Part shown: positions 1-5,783 of the stretch, piece by piece
Layout: each line of letters begins with the position of its first letter
Position numbering within the stretch: the first letter of the stretch is position 1
Assembly: GCA_900550735.1 (NCBI GenBank)
Contig: URTD01000129.1
Span: forward strand, 1-5,783
Length of the DNA stretch: 5,783 bases
Reading direction: 5' to 3'
Source: an uncultured Collinsella sp.
GTDB lineage: Bacteria; Actinomycetota; Coriobacteriia; Coriobacteriales; Coriobacteriaceae
Made by a program: the position numbers and the translations under genes
Notes under the pieces: generated by a model
What the model was told of the DNA's origin: nothing
Database searches by the model: none
Seen by the model: the letters and a program-made list of their open reading frames with translations, nothing else

Positions 1-641
<641 letters not shown>

Positions 642-653
642 GGGACTCCTTAA

Positions 654-1559
654 CTAGCGAAGCTTGCGCGACAGGAAGCGCGCAAACAGGTTGAAGGCCA
701 GAATGATCACCATCAGCAAGAGCGCGGTGCCGTAGGCTGCGTTCATGTTGATGCCGTCGTTGGCAAGCAGATACAGGTGAACCGTCATGGGGCGGCCGGA
801 ATCGAGCGGCGAAATAGGTAGATTGATGGCCTGCCCCATGGTATAGAGCACCACCGCGGTCTCGCCAATGGCACGGCCGATGGCGAGAACGATGCCCGTG
901 GCAATACGGCCAAAGGCAGAAGGAAGCACGATCTTGGAGACAACCTGCCACTTGGTGGCGCCCAGGCCATATGCGCCCCAGCGGATATAGCGCGGAACGG
1001 CGCGAATGGCCTCTTCGGTGGTACGCATGACGATGGGAAGCATCAAGAGCGCGAGTGCCAGGGCGGCCGAGACCATCGAAAGGCCCAGGCCCATGGCCTC
1101 GACAAACAAGGCGTAGCCAAACAGGCCCATAACGATGGAGGGCACCGAGGCCAAAGCGTCAGCAGCGTAGCGAATGAGCTCGACGACCTTGCCCTGCTTG
1201 GCGTACTCGGCCAGATAGACGGCTGCCAGCACAGCGATCGGCGTGCAGATAAGCATGGCGAGCGCCGTCACGTAGACGGTCGATACGATCGTGGGCCAAA
1301 TTCCGCCCTCGGCGTTGACGCCCTGGGGCCAACCGAAGATAAAGTCGAGCGAGATGTGTGGCAGGCCGTTGATGACCACGTAGGCGATGATAGCGACCAG
1401 CACCAGCGTGGTGATGTAGGCAGCGGCACGAAACACGCCAAGCATGATCTTGTTGGACAGGTCCTTGTTGATGCGGCCCTTCTTGCCGTGGGAAAGGGCA
1501 CGCTTGATGCGCTCGCGCGACGAGGTCGTATCGACCGTCGTGTCAACGGAATCGGACAT
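654..1559 (-). CDS. pstA: Phosphate ABC transporter permease PstA
   Basis: Inner-membrane permease that pairs with PstC to form the phosphate channel. The 301-residue product has a hydrophilic, Ser/Thr- and Lys/Arg-rich N-terminal segment (1-40). Six likely transmembrane helices follow, near residues 44-64, 91-118, 135-155, 157-178, 217-240 and 275-297. The cytoplasmic coupling (EAA) loop that docks on PstB is at about 182-213 and contains the GLGATKWQ block; AIGRAIGETAVV at 226-237 is typical of PstA/PstC. The choice of PstA over PstC rests on position just before pstB and on overall sequence type. The ATG at 1559 is preceded by an AGGGGG ribosome site (1571-1566, six-base spacing) that lies over the end of pstC. 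The gap to pstC is three bases, which implies one transcript. The stop is TAG. Confidence 0.96.
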   Translation of the reverse strand: MSDSVDTTVDTTSSRERIKRALSHGKKGRINKDLSNKIMLGVFRAAAYITTLVLVAIIAYVVINGLPHISLDFIFGWPQGVNAEGGIWPTIVSTVYVTALAMLICTPIAVLAAVYLAEYAKQGKVVELIRYAADALASVPSIVMGLFGYALFVEAMGLGLSMVSAALALALLMLPIVMRTTEEAIRAVPRYIRWGAYGLGATKWQVVSKIVLPSAFGRIATGIVLAIGRAIGETAVVLYTMGQAINLPISPLDSGRPMTVHLYLLANDGINMNAAYGTALLLMVIILAFNLFARFLSRKLR

Positions 1560-1562
1560 AGC

Positions 1563-2489
1563 CTACCCCCTCTTCTTCTTGGAAATCAGACGGACGATGC
1601 CCACCAGCGTGGCGGAGATGATAAACAGGACCACGCCCATGCCGAACAGCGCCGAGCGATGCAGACCCGAGGAATAGCTCATGTCGAGCGCGATCTGGCT
1701 CGTGAGCGTCGAGATAGGGCTCGCAATGCTGTCGGGAATAACCGGGGCGTTACCCACGACCATGAGCACGGCCATGGTCTCTCCGATGGCACGGCCCATA
1801 CCCAGCACGATGGCATCCACGATACCCAGCTTAGCGGCAGGTAGCACGACCTTATAGATGGTCTGCCACTTAGTAGCACCCATGGCATACGATGCCTCGC
1901 GAATGCCCATGGGAATGGAATTGAGGGCATCGATGGTGAGCGTGGTGATGGTAGGGACGATCATGATGGCGAGCACAAACCACGCCGTCAGCGCACCAAA
2001 ACCAAGGCCGCCGGTCAGTTGTGCGATAAACGGGCGGATGATGATCATGCCGAAAAAGCCGTAGATGATGGAGGGTATGCCCGCCAGCAGGTCAACGGCG
2101 GGGCTGATGAGCTTGCGCACGCGCTTGCTGGCAATCTCGACCAGGTAAACGGCCGTACCCACGCCCAGCGGCACGCCCATGGCGAGCGCACCGACGGTCA
2201 CCAGACCTGAGCCGGCAAGCAGCGACATGATGCCGTAATGGCCCTCAGAGGGCGCCCACGTAAAGCTAAAGAAGTCCGCCAGACCGATGTCGGTAAAGAC
2301 GGGCAGCGCCGAGTACGTGGTAAAGACAAAAATCAGGATGACGGTAACGACCGCCAAGAACGCGCAGGCAAAGAAGATCCACTGCAGCGCCTTCTCCTTG
2401 ATATAGGTACTGCGCGATACGAGCGCCAGCTCGCGCTTCTTGGGTGCCTGAGCATTCTGCTCAGTCTGGGAGTTTTCCTGTGCTTCCAT
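1563..2489 (-). CDS. pstC: Phosphate ABC transporter permease PstC
   Basis: Second membrane subunit of the phosphate importer. From the ATG at 2489 it encodes 308 residues. A polar N-terminal tail (1-28, rich in Gln, Asn and Glu, with a KKR cluster) precedes the first membrane helix at about 36-58. More hydrophobic segments lie near 90-118, 134-155, 165-185, 222-246 and 279-301. The EAA coupling loop is at about 194-217 and includes REASYAMGATKWQ; GRAIGETMAVLMV follows at 232-244. A GTG at 2498 in the same frame would add three residues, but the purine-rich site AAGGGGAG (2505-2498) touches that GTG and is eight bases from the ATG, so I prefer the ATG. The pstS stop TAG ends one base before it, so pstS and pstC are co-translated neighbours. 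Confidence 0.95.
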   Translation of the reverse strand: MEAQENSQTEQNAQAPKKRELALVSRSTYIKEKALQWIFFACAFLAVVTVILIFVFTTYSALPVFTDIGLADFFSFTWAPSEGHYGIMSLLAGSGLVTVGALAMGVPLGVGTAVYLVEIASKRVRKLISPAVDLLAGIPSIIYGFFGMIIIRPFIAQLTGGLGFGALTAWFVLAIMIVPTITTLTIDALNSIPMGIREASYAMGATKWQTIYKVVLPAAKLGIVDAIVLGMGRAIGETMAVLMVVGNAPVIPDSIASPISTLTSQIALDMSYSSGLHRSALFGMGVVLFIISATLVGIVRLISKKKRG

Positions 2490-2490
2490 G

Positions 2491-3327
2491 CTACTCACTC
2501 CCCTTCTCGTCGTTGGTGACGGGAATAAAGCCCGCCTCGCGAATCTGCTTGTCCATCTTTTCGGACGTCACGTAGTCGATGTAATCCTGCGCCTGCTGCG
2601 AAGGCGCACCCTTCACAAAGAAGTAAAGGTCGCGCGAGATGGGATAGCCGCCACTCGCGACCGTCTTCTCGGACGCCTCAACATGATTGACCGAGACAGC
2701 CTTGACCGAGGTCTTGGCGTTGAGGCTATCGACGAAGCCCAGCGAAATGTAGCCGATGGCCCCACGCGAACGAGATACCACGTCGCGCACCTGGCCCGTA
2801 CCCGAAAGAACAGCCGAGCGGCGATCGAACGGCGTGCCATCCATCACGATGGTACGGAAGGCCTCGCGCGTACCGGACGCCTCGTCTCGGTTGATGACCT
2901 GAATCCTCAGGTCCTCGCCACCGACCTCTTTCCAATTGGTAATCTTGCCGGCGTAGATATCGCGGAGCTGCTCGGTCGAGAGGTTATCGACGGGGTTGTC
3001 GTCGTTCACGATGACCGCAATACCGTCGTGGGCAATGACGATGGGAGTCAGGCCCAGATCCTGTTCGTCGGCATTGAGTCCACGGGAGGAGCTGGCGATA
3101 TCGGCCGTGCCGGCGCTGACGGCCTCGATCCCAGCGGAAGAACCCAAACCGGAAACGAGCACGTCGATGCCGGTCTCCTCCTTAAAGCCCTCGGCCGCAA
3201 TCTCGGCGATAGGAAGGCAGGTCGTGGAGCCGGCCACGGTAATGGAAGAGGTAGAAGATCCCGAAGAACAGGCGCACAGCGTAAGCGTAAGCACAGCGGC
3301 GCTCAGGACCGATACGATCTTTCTCAT
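2491..3327 (-). CDS. pstS: Phosphate-binding lipoprotein PstS
   Basis: Extracytoplasmic solute-binding protein that captures phosphate and hands it to PstC/PstA. The 278-residue product starts with a lipoprotein signal peptide: MRK, a hydrophobic run, then the lipobox LCAC with the lipidated cysteine at residue 20. A short Ser/Gly/Thr-rich tether follows. Phosphate-site motifs of the family are visible: AGSTT at 32-36, SSR at 80-82, AHDG at 99-102 and the RDEASGTREAF block at 147-157. The C-terminal lobe includes AIGYISLGFV at 190-199. Its ATG overlaps the pgeF stop codon (ATGA, 3327-3324), and I see no good ribosome-binding site in the preceding bases (GGCGTGATGCT), so translation is probably coupled to pgeF. 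It is 1 base upstream of pstC. A fairly compact but complete PstS. Confidence 0.96.
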   Translation of the reverse strand: MRKIVSVLSAAVLTLTLCACSSGSSTSSITVAGSTTCLPIAEIAAEGFKEETGIDVLVSGLGSSAGIEAVSAGTADIASSSRGLNADEQDLGLTPIVIAHDGIAVIVNDDNPVDNLSTEQLRDIYAGKITNWKEVGGEDLRIQVINRDEASGTREAFRTIVMDGTPFDRRSAVLSGTGQVRDVVSRSRGAIGYISLGFVDSLNAKTSVKAVSVNHVEASEKTVASGGYPISRDLYFFVKGAPSQQAQDYIDYVTSEKMDKQIREAGFIPVTNDEKGSE

Positions 3328-4124
3328 AGCATCACGCCGATCGCAGCATGGCGCCCACAGGTGCCGTCCTCGTTACGGTAGGAATAAAAGCGGTCGTTCT
3401 GACGCACGGTCGAAAGCTGGGTATCCACGATATTATCCGCGTCGACACCGACATCTACCAGCGCCTCGCGAATGGCAGCGGAAAGATCAAGCATGCGAGA
3501 GGTATTCGCATCGATGCAAGAGAACTCGGCGGCAAAGCGATCCATGAGTTCCTGGGATACCTCATATTCGTCACCCAAGATATGGGGGCCGATATAGGCG
3601 GAAACGTCGCTCGCATCGCAACCGGCAGCATCGCAAAGCGCCTGGCACGCCTTGGCGGAAATACGTGCAATCGTGCCCTTCCAACCGGAGTGCACCACGG
3701 CAAATCCGCCGGGGGCCACCAGCACCACGGGAACGCAGTCGGCAAAGCAGAGCAGCACGGGCACGTTATGCGCCGTGCAGACGATGGCATCACAGCCCTC
3801 GGCAATCTGCTCGCGAACGTCCTCAAGGTCATCGGCGCCGTTCGAGGTCACCGCAACGATATGATCACCATGGACCTGATTGGGAACGAGCAGGTTGTGC
3901 CCGCACTCGGCGGCACCAATAGCCTCGAGCGCACGACGACGATTTTCTTGAACAGCAAAGGGGTCATCGCCAACATGCGAGCCCAAGTTGAGTGAGGAGT
4001 ACGCATCTTCGGAAACGCCACCGGCGCGCTCGGTGAAGGCAAAGCGAACATCGGATGTCGCGCCCTCCACCAACGTAACTCCATCATGGTCGACACGCGA
4101 AACTTTGTCCGCACGTGCTGCCAT
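3324..4124 (-). CDS. pgeF: Peptidoglycan editing factor PgeF / YfiH-family polyphenol oxidase (laccase-domain) protein
   Basis: Member of the YfiH/DUF152 family of cytoplasmic metal-binding proteins. E. coli YfiH (PgeF) prevents L-Ser from replacing L-Ala in peptidoglycan precursors; other members are described as polyphenol oxidases or purine nucleosidases, so the activity here is an inference. The 266-residue product has the family marks in order: FTERAGGVSEDAYSSLNLG at 30-48, the three expected metal ligands H85 (NQVHGDH), C130 (FADCVPV) and H145 (VVHSGWKGT), IGPHILGDEYEV at 178-189 and a C-terminal FYSYRNEDGTCGRH at 246-259. I chose the ATG at 4124 because AGGAGG lies seven bases upstream. 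A GTG at 4145 in frame would add seven residues but would place that site inside the gene. Often a neighbour of ftsZ in Gram-positive bacteria; here a terminator separates the two and pgeF leads into pstS. Confidence 0.93.
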   Translation of the reverse strand: MAARADKVSRVDHDGVTLVEGATSDVRFAFTERAGGVSEDAYSSLNLGSHVGDDPFAVQENRRRALEAIGAAECGHNLLVPNQVHGDHIVAVTSNGADDLEDVREQIAEGCDAIVCTAHNVPVLLCFADCVPVVLVAPGGFAVVHSGWKGTIARISAKACQALCDAAGCDASDVSAYIGPHILGDEYEVSQELMDRFAAEFSCIDANTSRMLDLSAAIREALVDVGVDADNIVDTQLSTVRQNDRFYSYRNEDGTCGRHAAIGVML

Positions 4125-4131
4125 ACTAAAG

Positions 4132-4137
4132 CCTCCT
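4132..4137 (-). promoter_or_regulatory. Ribosome-binding site of pgeF (decides the start)
   Basis: AGGAGG on the minus strand, seven bases (CTTTAGT) before the ATG at 4124. It is the strongest Shine-Dalgarno match in the window and argues for the ATG over the upstream in-frame GTG at 4145. Confidence 0.85.
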
Positions 4138-4176
4138 AATAACACAAGTACCGCGGCATCGCCGCTACAGCCCGCG

Positions 4177-4205
4177 CTTATACGGCTGTCATACTTCTCT
4201 AAAAG
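4177..4205 (-). promoter_or_regulatory. Possible sigma-70-type core promoter for pgeF-pst
   Basis: On the minus strand TATAAG (4182-4177) could be a -10 element, with CTTTTA (4205-4200) as a poor -35 at 17-base spacing. A poor -35 would fit an activator-dependent promoter. An alternative -10 is TATCCT at 4209-4204, 20 bases after the nearer direct-repeat unit. Neither is close to consensus. The main argument is context: the region lies between the ftsZ terminator and the start of a tight five-gene operon, so a promoter is needed here. Confidence 0.3.
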
Positions 4206-4229
4206 GATACCTGCTGCGCTGGAGGCAAT

Positions 4230-4247
4230 CGTAAAGGGAACGTAAAG
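4230..4247 (-). promoter_or_regulatory. Candidate PhoP/PhoB box: 11-bp-period direct repeat upstream of pgeF-pstSCAB
   Basis: The minus strand carries CTTTACG-TTCC-CTTTACG: two identical 7-base units at 4247-4241 and 4236-4230, exactly 11 bases apart. Response regulators of the PhoB/PhoP type bind direct repeats of about 11 bp (E. coli Pho box, Streptomyces PHO box), and pst operons are their classic targets. The unit itself does not match the E. coli or Streptomyces consensus, so assignment rests on spacing and position about 105-120 bases before the pgeF start. Pyrimidine-rich CCTCCA blocks flank the pair on both sides at roughly the next 11-bp steps. Confidence 0.4.
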
Positions 4248-4275
4248 AGATTGGAGGTTCTAGTTTACAAAGTCG

Positions 4276-4310
4276 AAATAAAAAGGGCGCGTCCATACGG
4301 ACACGCCCCT
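4276..4310 (-). terminator. Rho-independent terminator of ftsZ
   Basis: Read on the minus strand: a ten-base-pair GC-rich stem GGGCGTGTCC / GGACGCGCCC (4308-4299 with 4294-4285) with a four-base loop GTAT, followed at once by TTTTTATTT (4284-4276). One pair is a G-U wobble in the minus-strand RNA but a C-A mismatch in the plus-strand RNA, which supports the minus direction. It begins about 26 bases after the ftsZ TAA and should insulate ftsZ from pgeF. Confidence 0.9.
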
Positions 4311-4334
4311 GTGCACAACAATGCAAAGAACGAC

Positions 4335-5495
4335 TTAGAAGCTACCGCGCTTCAGGAAGTCGGGAAGCTCGAACTGATCGTTGCCGAAGTTAGGAAGCTC
4401 GGTGCCACCGACGTTGCGGGTCGGAGCGGCCTGAGCCGGGCTCGTGGCAGGAGCGGTGCGCTGCGGCTCAGCGGAGGCACCGGCCTTGCTCTGAGACTGC
4501 TGAGCAGCAAAGAGCTCGTCCTGACGGTTGACGTTGGAGTCGGAGAAGCCCGTAGCGATGACGGTGATACGCACCTGATCGCCCAGGGACTCGTCGACAA
4601 CGGTACCGAAGATGATGTTGGCCTCGGGGTCGACGGCGTTGGCGACAACGTCGGCGGCGTCGCTGATCTCCTGGATGCCCAGGTCCTTGGAACCGGCGAT
4701 GGAGAGCAGCACGCGCGTGGCACCATCGATGGAGCTCTCGAGCAGCGGGCTGGAGATGGCCTGCTGGGCAGCGTCGACGGCACGGGTGTCCCCAGAAGAG
4801 GTACCGATACCCATCATGGCGGTACCGGCCTGCTTCATGATGGTCTTAACATCGGCGAAGTCCAGGTTGATGATACCGGGGACGGTGATGAGGTCGGTGA
4901 TGCCCTGGGTGCCCTGGGAAAGGACGCCATCGGCAATCGCGAAGGCCTCGAGCATGGTGGTCTTCTTCTCGGCGATGTCGAGCAGCTTATCGTTAGGGAT
5001 GACGATCATGGTGTCGACGCAATCGGAGAGGGTCTTAATGCCCTCCTCGGCGCTCTTCTTGCGCTTGCGGCCCTCGAAGGTGAAGGGCTTGGTCACGACG
5101 GCGACGGTCAGCGCACCGACCTCGTTCATCGCGATATCGGCAACGATGGGAGCAGCGCCGGTACCGGTGCCACCGCCCTCGCCGCAGGTGACGAACACCA
5201 TGTCGGCACCCCTAAGCGCCTCTTCGATATCCGACTGGTGGTCCTGGGCCGCCTTGGCTCCACGCTCCGGGTCGGCACCAGCACCGAGACCACGACTGGA
5301 CTTATCGGAAAGGGAAATCTTGACATCCGCATCAGAGCGCAGAAGATCCTTCGCATCGGTATTTACCGCCACAAATTCAACATTCTGTAATCCCTCGGCA
5401 ATCATGCGATTGACGGCATTACCGCCGGCACCGCCGACGCCAACAACCTTGATGTTGGTCTTGTCGTTGAACTCATTCTGCGCGATCTCGCTCAC
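4335..5495 (-). CDS. ftsZ: Cell division protein FtsZ
   Basis: Tubulin-like GTPase that polymerises into the Z ring at the division site. The product is 386 residues and complete. The GTP-binding domain shows GVGGAGGNAVNRM at 19-31, NTDAKDL at 45-51, the tubulin signature GEGGGTGTGAAP at 105-116 and the T7 catalytic loop N210-L-D212-F-A-D215. A variable linker rich in Ala, Gln, Ser and Pro runs from about 325 to 362, and a conserved tail ELPDFLKRGSF (376-386) would bind partner proteins such as SepF. The start is GTG at 5495, chosen because AGGAG (5506-5502) lies six bases upstream and any later ATG would remove the nucleotide-binding glycines. Oddities: Cys at 104 where Ala is usual before the signature loop, and a second ELPNF copy (366-370) just before the tail. 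The stop TAA is followed by a strong terminator. Confidence 0.98.
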   Translation of the reverse strand: MSEIAQNEFNDKTNIKVVGVGGAGGNAVNRMIAEGLQNVEFVAVNTDAKDLLRSDADVKISLSDKSSRGLGAGADPERGAKAAQDHQSDIEEALRGADMVFVTCGEGGGTGTGAAPIVADIAMNEVGALTVAVVTKPFTFEGRKRKKSAEEGIKTLSDCVDTMIVIPNDKLLDIAEKKTTMLEAFAIADGVLSQGTQGITDLITVPGIINLDFADVKTIMKQAGTAMMGIGTSSGDTRAVDAAQQAISSPLLESSIDGATRVLLSIAGSKDLGIQEISDAADVVANAVDPEANIIFGTVVDESLGDQVRITVIATGFSDSNVNRQDELFAAQQSQSKAGASAEPQRTAPATSPAQAAPTRNVGGTELPNFGNDQFELPDFLKRGSF

Positions 5496-5501
5496 GTTTG
5501 G

Positions 5502-5506
5502 CTCCT
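5502..5506 (-). promoter_or_regulatory. Ribosome-binding site of ftsZ
   Basis: AGGAG on the minus strand, six bases (CCAAAC) before the GTG at 5495. It supports the non-ATG start of ftsZ. Confidence 0.8.
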
Positions 5507-5524
5507 GTCACTTCACGGTTACAC

Positions 5525-5554
5525 CCAAGAGTAGCGCAAACAGGCTACTCTTGG
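5525..5554 (-). repeat. Perfect 11-bp inverted repeat in the ftsZ leader
   Basis: CCAAGAGTAGC at 5525-5535 and its exact complement GCTACTCTTGG at 5544-5554, separated by eight bases. In RNA of either strand this would be a strong hairpin. It is not followed by a T-run in either direction (GTGTAACC on the minus strand), so it is not a standard terminator. It ends 18 bases before the ftsZ ribosome-binding site. It could be an operator for a dimeric repressor, a stabilising or processing hairpin, or a regulatory leader; the sequence alone does not decide. Confidence 0.8.
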
Positions 5555-5563
5555 AGGGAAATT

Positions 5564-5583
5564 CACGCGCAGAATGGCGCGTG
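5564..5583 (-). repeat. Perfect 7-bp GC-rich inverted repeat between upstream gene and ftsZ
   Basis: CACGCGC at 5564-5570 and GCGCGTG at 5577-5583, with a six-base loop. On the minus strand the stem is followed by AATTTCCC, only a weak T-run. It starts 23 bases after the stop of the upstream gene, so it may be a weak terminator or attenuator for that gene, or part of a two-hairpin leader together with the inverted repeat at 5525-5554. Confidence 0.55.
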
Positions 5584-5606
5584 TTGCGTGTATTTTCAGT
5601 ATTTTC

Positions 5607-5783
5607 TCAGTAACTGGCGTCCATTGGGTCGTCACCGAAGAGCGCCTCACGCTCTTCGTGGGTGGTGGTACGCGATTCCAACCAGCCATACGGCAAGTGC
5701 ACCTTCTTGGCGAAACGCACGCGGCCGCGCGGTTTGTCGACCACGCGTGGCGGGTATTCGATAGTCGGGTCGAGCTTGCCGAT
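5607..5783 (-). CDS. C-terminal end of an unidentified protein upstream of ftsZ
   Basis: An open frame enters from the right edge and runs 58 codons to TGA at 5609-5607. The first visible residues are IGKLDPTIEYPPRVVDKP, followed by a basic stretch (RGRVRFAKKVHLPYGW) and a mixed, acidic end (EEREALFGDDPMDASY). There is no hydrophobic segment, so this part is soluble or a cytoplasmic/extracytoplasmic tail. Codon choice (many third-position G/C) is like that of the neighbours, which supports it being real coding sequence. I do not recognise the family. By position next to ftsZ, ftsQ/divIB or another division/cell-wall cluster gene is possible, but nothing in the visible residues proves it. It is separated from ftsZ by 111 bases. 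Confidence 0.75.
   Translation of the reverse strand: MGKLDPTIEYPPRVVDKPRGRVRFAKKVHLPYGWLESRTTTHEEREALFGDDPMDASY

Noticed and set aside
2488..3381. 297-codon open frame on the plus strand, antisense to pstS
   Set aside because: Mirror of the pstS reading frame; Arg/Gly/Asp-rich translation with no recognisable domain.
4125..4145. Longer pgeF start at the GTG at 4145
   Set aside because: The strong AGGAGG would then be inside the gene, and the added residues (MLLGGFS) are simply the translated ribosome site.
4153..4165. GCGGC-ATC-GCCGC small palindrome in the pgeF leader
   Set aside because: Only five base pairs with a three-base loop in GC-rich DNA; easily chance, and no T-run or overlap with the ribosome site.
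4186..4192. CTGTCAT on the plus strand, identical to an E. coli Pho-box half site
   Set aside because: It is on the opposite strand to the operon and has no second unit 11 bases away (that position reads TCTAAAA). A single 7-base match is weak.
4266..4272. CTTTGTA as a possible third unit of the direct repeat before pgeF
   Set aside because: It is 25 bases from the first CTTTACG unit, out of phase with the 11-base period, and differs in sequence.
4251..5390. 379-codon open frame on the plus strand, antisense to ftsZ
   Set aside because: It lies wholly opposite a certain ftsZ gene. The translation is Gly/Asp/Leu-rich low-complexity sequence typical of the reverse of GC-rich coding DNA, with no ribosome site or family resemblance.

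Overview
The window suggests a moderately GC-rich actinobacterium, most likely a member of the Coriobacteriia such as Collinsella. This rests on the GEGGGTGTG form of the FtsZ GTP-binding loop (the form seen in Actinobacteria), the ftsZ-pgeF adjacency, and the overall codon choice. It is an inference from sequence feel, not a database match. All seven protein genes lie on the minus strand, so transcription runs from the right edge to the left edge.

Layout in the direction of transcription. (1) 5783-5607: the last 58 residues of an unidentified protein. (2) 5606-5496: a short leader with two perfect inverted repeats ahead of ftsZ. (3) 5495-4335: complete ftsZ, the cell-division tubulin homologue, closed by a convincing rho-independent terminator at 4310-4276. 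(4) 4275-4125: a promoter region with an 11-bp-period direct repeat (CTTTACG twice) that resembles a PhoP/PhoB box in architecture. (5) 4124-3324: pgeF (YfiH family, multicopper-polyphenol-oxidase fold, peptidoglycan editing factor). (6) 3327-2491 pstS, 2489-1563 pstC, 1559-654 pstA and 641 to the left edge pstB: the high-affinity phosphate ABC importer in the usual S-C-A-B order. pstB is cut by the window edge just at its H-loop histidine; phoU, often next, would lie outside.

The five genes pgeF-pstS-pstC-pstA-pstB are packed tightly: a 4-base ATGA overlap, then gaps of 1, 3 and 12 bases. They look like one transcript. PstS is a lipoprotein that captures phosphate outside the membrane, PstC and PstA form the channel, and PstB hydrolyses ATP. 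The main point of interest is that pgeF, in many Gram-positive bacteria a neighbour of ftsZ in the division/cell-wall cluster, is here separated from ftsZ by a terminator and translationally joined to pstS, with a possible phosphate-responsive site in front of it. I see no mobile element, CRISPR array, tRNA or rRNA, and no clearly new multi-gene system. The rest is ordinary core genome.
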